A stretch of DNA of 64,000 bases, from NCBI GenBank assembly GCA_009268125.1, contig WBOU01000002.1:1-64000 (forward strand). Reading direction: 5' to 3'. Made by a program: the position numbers and the translations under genes. A model generated the notes under the pieces. The model saw only the letters and a program-made list of their open reading frames with translations. It ran no database searches and was not told the DNA's origin. The stretch's first letter is position 1; every line of letters begins with the position of its first letter. The stretch comes from Chloroflexia bacterium SDU3-3 (GTDB taxonomy: Bacteria > Chloroflexota > Chloroflexia > Chloroflexales > Roseiflexaceae). This document shows, one piece after another, positions 58,828-64,000 of the stretch.

Positions 58828-59760
58828 CTAGGCACTCACCTTGGTGGCATAGAGCGCCACCGCGCCCAGCAGGCCCGCGCGCCCGCCCAGCTCGGCCAGG
58901 CGCACCGGCACATCCTGGTAGGCCGCGAACACGTTCTCGCGGATAACCTTGGTGGCGTGCTCGATCAGGTAGGGGTTGTGTGTCACGATGCCGCCGCCCA
59001 GCAGGATCAGCTCGGGGCTGTACATATAGAGGATGTTGACCAGGCCCACGCCGATCAGGTCGCCCTCGCGCTCCATCAGCTTCACGGCCAGCGGGTCGTT
59101 CTGGCGTCGCGCCGCCGTCACGTGGTCGGCCCGCAGCGTCTCGCTCTCGGTCAGCTTGTGCAGCAGGCTGTCGGGGTAGCTGGGCATCAGGGCGGCGGCG
59201 GCGCGCGCCACGCCAGCGCCTGCGGCCAGGTTCTCCCAGGTCTCGCGAGTCTGCCAGTCGATGATGTGGTGGCCGCCCTCCGCCGCCGAGCCCTTGTGGC
59301 CCAGCAGCAGCCTGCCGTCGGCGATCACGCCCACACCGATGCCGGTGCTGATCGTGACATACACCATGTTGCGGGTGCCCTTGCCGCCGCCGTACAGCCA
59401 CTCGCCCAGGCCCGCCGCGTTGGCGTCGTTGCCCAGCTCCACCGGCAGCCCGGTGCGCGCGGCCAGCTCGTCGCGCAGCGGCACATCCACCCAGCCCGTC
59501 ATGTTCGGCTGGTTGAACACCACGCCCGTGAAGGGGTCGAGCGGGCCTGGCGAGCCGATGCCGATGCCCAGCACCTCGCCGCCCTCGGGCACATCCTTGC
59601 GCACCAGGGCCACCAAATCGACAATCTGCCCGATGACGGCCTCAGGGCCTTCAGCGGCAAGCGTCAGCGTGCGTTCTTCCTTCAGGATCTCGCCCTCAAG
59701 CGTCGAGAGCCCCACGCGGATCTGGGTTCCGCCAAGATCAACACCGATTATGTAGCGCAT
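58828..59760 (-). CDS. ROK-family kinase (glucokinase-like), lacking the zinc motif
   Basis: 310 aa. ATP-binding phosphate-1 motif IIGVDLGGTQIRVGL at the start, then GIGSPGPLDPFTG, the catalytic Asp in LGNDANAAGLGEW, the ISTGIGVGVIADGRL phosphate-2 motif and GGGIVTHNPYL adenosine motif. Most ROK kinases have CxCGxxGCxE after GHxxV; here the equivalent stretch (GGHHIIDWQTRETWENLAAG) has no cysteine, so no zinc site. Such zinc-less forms occur in ROK branches; sugar specificity (glucose, fructose or N-acetylmannosamine) is not predictable. The gene stands alone with an extended -10 promoter. Confidence 0.9.
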   Translation of the reverse strand: MRYIIGVDLGGTQIRVGLSTLEGEILKEERTLTLAAEGPEAVIGQIVDLVALVRKDVPEGGEVLGIGIGSPGPLDPFTGVVFNQPNMTGWVDVPLRDELAARTGLPVELGNDANAAGLGEWLYGGGKGTRNMVYVTISTGIGVGVIADGRLLLGHKGSAAEGGHHIIDWQTRETWENLAAGAGVARAAAALMPSYPDSLLHKLTESETLRADHVTAARRQNDPLAVKLMEREGDLIGVGLVNILYMYSPELILLGGGIVTHNPYLIEHATKVIRENVFAAYQDVPVRLAELGGRAGLLGAVALYATKVSA

Positions 59761-59802
59761 CAGCTATAGCCTTTAGAAAGTGTGAAAGAGACCTGTCTGG
59801 CC

Positions 59803-59811
59803 ATTATAGCA
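59803..59811 (-). promoter_or_regulatory. Extended -10 promoter element of the ROK gene
   Basis: TGCTATAAT on the minus strand, about 45 nt before the ATG at 59760, again without a good -35. The intergenic stretch to the M1 peptidase gene (to 60005) has no other recognised feature. Confidence 0.55.
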
Positions 59812-60005
59812 TGGGGTCTCCCAACGCCGGGTAATTGTGTCATAACATTTGGGCGCATTTCGACGATGCTGATGCCCTAGCGCCTGCCTAGGCAATCCGC
59901 AGGCCCGCGCAAAATACGGAGAATTCGGTATTTCTTTCTGGCCGCATATCGGCGATCATGGGGGAAGTATCGATAGACAATCGATAGACAGTGGAGAGAC
60001 ACCCT

Positions 60006-61817
60006 ATGACATGGCACCCAAGCGCTGTGGCGCGCTGGGCCGCGCTGGCCCTGGCCGCGCTGGCCCTGGCTGCTTCCGGCGGCCTGCCCGCCGCGCGTGC
60101 CCAGGGCGGCGCTGCCCCGCAGACGGCGTCGTACCAGATCGAGGCCGCGCTCGACCCGGCGGCCAAGCTGGTGCGCGGCAGCGGCCAGATCACCTACCGC
60201 AACCCCTCGCAGGATACCCTGCACGAGCTGTACATCCGGCTCTACCTCAAGGCCTTCCGCGACACCAAGACGCTGTGGATGCGCGAGTCCGGCGGGCAGC
60301 TGCGCGGCGACCAGATGGACCCCACCAAGCTGGGGGATATCACCGTGGAGAAGCTGGCGATCGCGGGCGGCGGCGACCTGCTGGCCACATCCACGCTCAG
60401 CGACACGCTGCTGCGCGTGCCCCTGCCCCAGCCGCTCGGCCCCGGCCAGGAGCTGAAGATCGACGCCGAGTGGACGAGCAGGCTACCGCGCGTGTTCGCC
60501 CGCACCGGCTACGGCGGGCGCGACGACACCTTCTTCATGGTGGGCCAGTGGTACCCCAAGCTGGCGGTCTACGACCGGGGCCGCTGGGACACCGAGCCGT
60601 GGCACGGCAACGCCGAGTTCTTCAACGAGTTCGGCAGCTACGATGTGCGCGTGACCGTGCCCCAGCAGTATGTGGTGGCGGGCGCGGGCGTGCCCGCAGG
60701 CGAGCAGGCTAACGCCGACGGCACCAAGACCCTGCGCTTCACATCCGCCGATGTGACCGACTGGGCTTTCGCGGCCTCGCCCGACTTCCTGACCGCCAGC
60801 ACCAGATCAGGCGATGTGGACATCGCGCTCTACTACATGCCCGAGCACAAGTCGGCGGTGGATGAGCACCTGCGCGCCGCCGCAGGCTCGATCGCCGCCT
60901 TCAGCGAGTGGTACGGCCCCTACCCCCACCCGCGCCTGACGGTGGTGGACGTGCCCAGCGACGCCACCGGAGCGGGCGGCATGGAGTACCCCACCTTTGT
61001 CACCACCGAGCACGGCGGCGGCATGAGCGGGTTCCCCACCTACGTGACCGCACACGAGATCGGCCACCAGTGGTGGCCCATGCAGACCGCCACCAACGAG
61101 GGGGCCGAGCCGTGGCTCGACGAGGGCCTGACCGAGTACAGCGGCATGCGCTACATGGAGGAGACCGGCACGCGCATCGGCGGGGCCTTGGGCGCCAGCG
61201 CGCTCACCTACACCCGCATTGGCGGCGTTGCCATACGTGCGCCCGCCACCCTGCCAGCGTGGGAGTATGGCAGCGGCGACTACAGCGTGGTCTACTTCAA
61301 GACCGCGCTGGGCCTGCGCACCATGGAGAACTTGGTGGGCACCGAGCGCTTCCGCGCGGCCATGCGCGCCTACCTCACCGCCTACCGCTTCAAGCACCCC
61401 GACGCCCAGGATTTCCGCCGCACGATCGAGGCCGAGCTGGGGCCGCAGCCGTGGTTTTTCGACAGCTATATGCCCACCGACGCCGTGATCGACTACACCG
61501 TAAAGGACATCAGCGGCAGCTCGGCCACCATCCAGCGCGTGGGCGAGGTGCCCGTGCCGGTGGAGATCGAGCTAACCACCGAGGGCGGCGCGCGCGAGCT
61601 GCGCACCTGGGATGGCCAGGGCGGCACCGCCACACTCACGGCGGCTGGCCCCATCGCCCAGGTCGATATCGACCCCGCCCAGAAGCTGGCCGCCGAGGCC
61701 AACCGCAGCGACAACTTCCGCACCGTCGGGCGGCAGGTGCTGCCGATCATCTCGTTTGGCGAGCGCCTGAGCTTCTGGGTCCAGATCTTCCTTCAGTCCT
61801 TCGGCCTCTTCGGCTAG
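60006..61817 (+). CDS. M1-family metallopeptidase, secreted
   Basis: 603 aa from ATG 60006 (GGAGAG upstream). Signal peptide about 1-33 (ALALAALALAASG...ARAQG). The M1 fold follows: an N-terminal beta domain, a GGMEYP motif where canonical M1 enzymes have GAMEN, and the zinc site HEIGHQ (His350, Glu351, His354) with the third ligand Glu in NEGAEPWLDEGLTEY. A downstream beta domain extends to the end; no clear membrane anchor. M1 enzymes are zinc aminopeptidases; variant GxMEY forms occur in secreted bacterial members. It is followed 13 nt later by a membrane-protein gene, possibly in one operon. Confidence 0.92.
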   Translation: MTWHPSAVARWAALALAALALAASGGLPAARAQGGAAPQTASYQIEAALDPAAKLVRGSGQITYRNPSQDTLHELYIRLYLKAFRDTKTLWMRESGGQLRGDQMDPTKLGDITVEKLAIAGGGDLLATSTLSDTLLRVPLPQPLGPGQELKIDAEWTSRLPRVFARTGYGGRDDTFFMVGQWYPKLAVYDRGRWDTEPWHGNAEFFNEFGSYDVRVTVPQQYVVAGAGVPAGEQANADGTKTLRFTSADVTDWAFAASPDFLTASTRSGDVDIALYYMPEHKSAVDEHLRAAAGSIAAFSEWYGPYPHPRLTVVDVPSDATGAGGMEYPTFVTTEHGGGMSGFPTYVTAHEIGHQWWPMQTATNEGAEPWLDEGLTEYSGMRYMEETGTRIGGALGASALTYTRIGGVAIRAPATLPAWEYGSGDYSVVYFKTALGLRTMENLVGTERFRAAMRAYLTAYRFKHPDAQDFRRTIEAELGPQPWFFDSYMPTDAVIDYTVKDISGSSATIQRVGEVPVPVEIELTTEGGARELRTWDGQGGTATLTAAGPIAQVDIDPAQKLAAEANRSDNFRTVGRQVLPIISFGERLSFWVQIFLQSFGLFG

Positions 61818-61830
61818 TATGGGGATACCT

Positions 61831-62664
61831 ATGCAGAACTTTCGCGCCGCCCTGGAGGGCGGCCTGCGCGACGCGCTGCGGCTGCGGCTGGCCCTGCCGC
61901 TCTACCTTGTGGGCCTCGTGCTCGGCGTGCTCAACGCCTGGCCCGCGCTGATCGGCGCATCCAGCGGCACCTTCGAGCACATCAACGTGCAGCGCCTACT
62001 GGCCAGCAGCGACATGCTGACCGACCTGATCACCAAAGACGAGAGCACGGGTGCGGCCACAGGGATGTGGGTCGTCATCGCCCTGCTGCTGGTGCCGCTC
62101 TACGCCGTGGCCTACAACCTGTTCTCTGGCGGCGTGCTGAGCGTGTGGGCAGGCCAGCGCCGCTTCTGGGCGGGCTGCGGGCACTTCTTCCTCAGCTTCA
62201 CCGCGCTGGGCATCATGCTGGTGGTGCTGGGGCTGCTGGTGATCGTGCTAGCGTCGGTAGTAGCGACGCTCGCGCCAAACGCTGCCATCCCCACCATGGT
62301 CGCGGCGGGCATCCTGCTGCAGCTGCTGAACCTGGCGGGCGAGTACGCTCGCGCCCTCGCCGTGACCCTGGAGCGCCAAAACCCCTTCGTGCTGCTGGGA
62401 AAGGGCGTCGCGTTCTGCGCCACCCACCCCGGCGCGCTGCTGCTGGGGCTGGCGGGCCTGGCCATCCAGCTGGGGCTGGTCGCCGCCCACCGCGCGCTTG
62501 ATTCTGCGGCGAGCGGGGCGGCCTGGCTCATGCTGCTCGACCAGGCCGTGGTGCTGGTGTGGCTGTGGGCCAAGCTGCTGCGGCTGGCATGGGCCAGGGC
62601 CTACGTCGCCAGCGCCCATCCGCCCGCCGAAGCCGCGCCGCTGCTCGCGGCCACCATTATCTAA
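61831..62664 (+). CDS. Hypothetical polytopic membrane protein
   Basis: 277 aa from ATG 61831 (GGGGA upstream; an ATG at 61819 is possible). Five to six membrane spans, Leu/Ala/Val-rich (e.g. LPLYLVGLVLGVLNAW, GMWVVIALLLVPLYAV, GIMLVVLGLLVIVLASVVA). No family was recognised. It follows the M1 peptidase gene by 13 nt and may be cotranscribed, suggesting a membrane partner or simple readthrough. A 12-bp hairpin without T-run follows (62701-62735). Confidence 0.7.
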   Translation: MQNFRAALEGGLRDALRLRLALPLYLVGLVLGVLNAWPALIGASSGTFEHINVQRLLASSDMLTDLITKDESTGAATGMWVVIALLLVPLYAVAYNLFSGGVLSVWAGQRRFWAGCGHFFLSFTALGIMLVVLGLLVIVLASVVATLAPNAAIPTMVAAGILLQLLNLAGEYARALAVTLERQNPFVLLGKGVAFCATHPGALLLGLAGLAIQLGLVAAHRALDSAASGAAWLMLLDQAVVLVWLWAKLLRLAWARAYVASAHPPAEAAPLLAATII

Positions 62665-62700
62665 GAAAAACAGGCCTCCATGTGGGGCGCGGGCGTTCCC

Positions 62701-62735
62701 GCTACGGTGCGGATCATGGCCAGCCGCACCGTAGC
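62701..62735 (+). repeat. 12-bp perfect inverted repeat after the membrane-protein gene
   Basis: GCTACGGTGCGG (62701-62712) and CCGCACCGTAGC (62724-62735) around an 11-nt loop, no T-run. It may act as a Rho-type stop or protect the mRNA end, and it directly abuts the minisatellite flanking element. Confidence 0.65.
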
Positions 62736-62758
62736 AGCACCTTCGCCGGATGGGCGAG
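62733..62758 (+). repeat. Left flanking element of the 21-bp minisatellite
   Basis: Contains CACCTTCGCCGGATGGGC; it is inverted relative to the right flank at 63186-63207 (21 of 22 positions, one mismatch) and identical over 21 nt to 40987-41007. Confidence 0.75.
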
Positions 62759-62778
62759 GCCGCATGCATCTCGCCCCC

Positions 62779-63156
62779 GACGCGACACAATCCCCTCCCG
62801 ACATGTTACATCTCGCCCCCGACGTGACGCAATCCCCTCCCGACGTGACGCAATCCCCTCCCGACGTGTTACATTTCGCTTCCGACCTGCCGCAATCCTC
62901 TTCCGGCGCGATGCAATCGCCTTCCGACGTGACGCAATCCCCTCCCGACGTGTTACATTTCGCTTCCGACGTGACGCAATCACCTTCCGACGTGTTACAT
63001 TTCGCTTCCGACGTGACGCAATCACCTTCCGACGTGTTACATTTCGCTTCCGACGTGACGCAATCACCTTCCGACGTGTTACATTTCGCTTCCGACGTGA
63101 TGCAATCCTCTTCCGACCTGCCGCAATCGCCTTCCAACGCGACACAATCCCCTTCC
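62779..63156 (+). repeat. 21-bp minisatellite, 18 complete units
   Basis: Units of 21 nt of two main types alternate: A, GACGTGACGCAATC then CCTTCC-like, and B, GACGTGTTACATTTCGCTTCC-type. In the core (62926-63093) they run A-B-A-B, a 42-nt higher-order repeat. Periods of 21 keep several frames open on both strands, encoding repeating heptapeptides (e.g. SDVLHFA, EGDCVTS, EAKCNTS), but no start site, ribosome binding site or domain supports translation. I treat it as non-coding. Confidence 0.9.
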
Positions 63157-63185
63157 AACGCGACAACAAAACCCCACCCACCCGG

Positions 63186-63207
63186 CCCATGCGGCGAAGG
63201 TGCTGCT
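63186..63207 (-). repeat. Right flanking element of the 21-bp minisatellite
   Basis: Inverted copy of the left flank with one mismatch (CATG in place of CCGGATG context). Together the two flanks bracket the minisatellite like an inverted-repeat-bounded cassette. Confidence 0.7.
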
Positions 63208-63308
63208 CAAGTCTTAATGGCCATATGCACCAACACCAGCCGCCGGGAGACAGCACGGGAACGCTCAAAATTGGGGGTTCCAAGGGGGCATCGCCCCATG
63301 GCGGGGTT

Positions 63309-63328
63309 GCTAGGGGCTGGCCCCTAGC
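63309..63328 (+). repeat. Intergenic hairpin GCTAGGGGC / GCCCCTAGC
   Basis: Perfect 9-bp arms with a 2-nt loop, in a segment GGGGGCATCGCCCC...that reads like a dispersed GC hairpin of the backbone. No T-run. Placed between the two minisatellites. Confidence 0.55.
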
Positions 63329-63379
63329 CGCCGCCCGCGCAGGGCACACACCCACCAAACGCGATGAACCACCATCGTG

Positions 63380-63547
63380 AATGAGCCACAGCAACGCCCG
63401 AATGAGCCACAGCAACGCCCGAATGAGCCACAGCAACGCCCGAATGAGCCACAGCAACGCCCGAATGAGCCACGGCAACGCCCGAATGAGCCACGGCAAC
63501 GCCCGAATGAGCCACAGCAACGCCCGAATGAGCCACAGCAACGCCCG
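63380..63547 (+). repeat. Second 21-bp minisatellite, 8 units
   Basis: Eight units of 21 nt beginning AATGAGCCACAGCAACGC; units 5 and 6 have CGG for CAG. The period equals that of the first array but the sequence is unrelated. Again heptapeptides appear in all frames (NEPQQRP, MSHSNAR), without evidence for translation. It ends about 260 bp before hisS. Confidence 0.9.
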
Positions 63548-63807
63548 ACGAACCAACATCACCAATATAATCACAGGGCATCCACCTGACCGGGCAACGC
63601 TACAAGCATTGCCTACACTCGACCGGACGCGGCCCCCCAACGTGACATCGCGTGAGGCGCGCAGCCCCGCAGCCAGCCCGCCATAATCCGCCCAAAGCAG
63701 CACGCACCGCAGAGCGGCTATGGTATCATGAGGCCCTGAAGCAGCCGACGAAAGCGGCACTGGCCAGCGCCAGCGCACAGCCGTATCGACAAAGGTCACA
63801 GATCCCT
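63548..63807. other. Upstream region of hisS
   Basis: About 260 nt with no gene. TATCAT at 63724 could be a weak -10, but no -35 fits. No T-box element was recognised. Confidence 0.4.
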
Positions 63808-64000
63808 ATGAGCAGCAAGCCACAGAACATCAAAGGCATGCGCGATCACCTGCCCAAGGCCATGATCCTGCGCCAACATATTGTCAACACCCTCGTCGAC
63901 GTGCTGGAGCGCCACGGCTTTGAGCCGATGCAGACCCCCATCCTTGAGTACGCCGAGACCCTGGAGGGCAAGATCGGCGACGAGGAGAAGCTGATCTACC
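63808..64000 (+). CDS. hisS: Histidyl-tRNA synthetase, 5' part (runs off the right edge)
   Basis: The first 64 codons are present. The N-terminus MSSKPQNIKGMRDHLPKAM carries the family opening IKGMRDHLP, followed by helix HIVNTLVDVLERHGFEPMQTPILEYAETL, equivalent to motif 1 with the conserved Pro of class II synthetases, and ends at IGDEEKLIY. The enzyme charges tRNA-His. The ATP- and tRNA-binding portions lie outside the window. The start at 63808 is fixed by the conserved N-terminus. Confidence 0.95.
   Translation, partial: MSSKPQNIKGMRDHLPKAMILRQHIVNTLVDVLERHGFEPMQTPILEYAETLEGKIGDEEKLIY

Noticed and set aside
63380-63547. CRISPR array
   Set aside because: Units are contiguous 21-mers without spacers and no cas gene is present. 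The same holds for 62779-63156.
62714-63799. A 361-aa minus-strand protein and plus-strand proteins over the 21-bp arrays
   Set aside because: Openness is an automatic result of a 21-nt period with no stop in the unit. No start signal, and unrelated frames are open on both strands.

Overview
The window looks like a GC-rich chromosome segment from a Chloroflexota bacterium, most likely class Chloroflexia. This is inferred from the gene set: a MalT-like LuxR regulator, large secreted repeat proteins, a secreted protein ending in a YLPIV-type tail, and a PabB-PabC fusion. No phylogeny was run. The 5' end of a 16S rRNA gene at the left edge (minus strand, with its promoter) is the best place to settle the taxonomy.

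Layout. 1-920: start of an rRNA operon on the minus strand, preceded by a small GlsB/YeaQ-type membrane gene with its own terminator. 930-3160: an AT-rich, IS-scarred accessory island with a DDE transposase remnant, a decayed IS1-family insB and an intact 157-aa orphan resembling an immunity protein. 3163-10392: a 2409-aa secreted RHS protein with a discoidin domain, an FG-GAP block set inside the RHS repeats and a composition-shifted C-terminal tip; the tip and the AT-rich orphan look like a toxin/immunity pair split by the IS remnant. 10707-15588: a drug-efflux operon (HlyD, lipoprotein HlyD, DHA2 MFS pump) and a degenerate ABC ATPase, divergent from a MalT-like regulator. 18662-23670: metal-handling genes (TIGR03943 protein plus CECG permease, and a Zn/Mn ABC uptake system with a strong promoter overlapped by a Fur/Zur-like dyad). 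23774-26363: DUF2809 protein, AT-rich acyltransferase, MerR regulator with a textbook 19-bp-spacer operator. 26591-37426: a 3611-aa secreted protein with DUF11-like domains and 17 SdrD B-like modules.

37604-64000 is mainly housekeeping: larB-larE, a nucleotidyltransferase, pabB-pabC, pyruvate:ferredoxin oxidoreductase, exonuclease III, a ChlI-like AAA+ ATPase with DUF503, a LON-substrate-domain protein, an ArgJ-like protein, an RlmI-type methyltransferase, a VanW protein, a C11 peptidase lipoprotein, glutamine synthetase, a ROK kinase, an M1 peptidase with a membrane protein, and the start of hisS. The 1.1 kb before hisS has no convincing gene but two separate 21-bp minisatellites, the first bracketed by inverted copies of an element that also occurs near 41 kb.

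Gene ends are compact: several stops and starts overlap, most transcription units end in GC-rich hairpins with a U tract, and minus-strand genes often have a Shine-Dalgarno sequence that fixes the start. Many long antisense frames in this GC-rich DNA are shadows and were left out.
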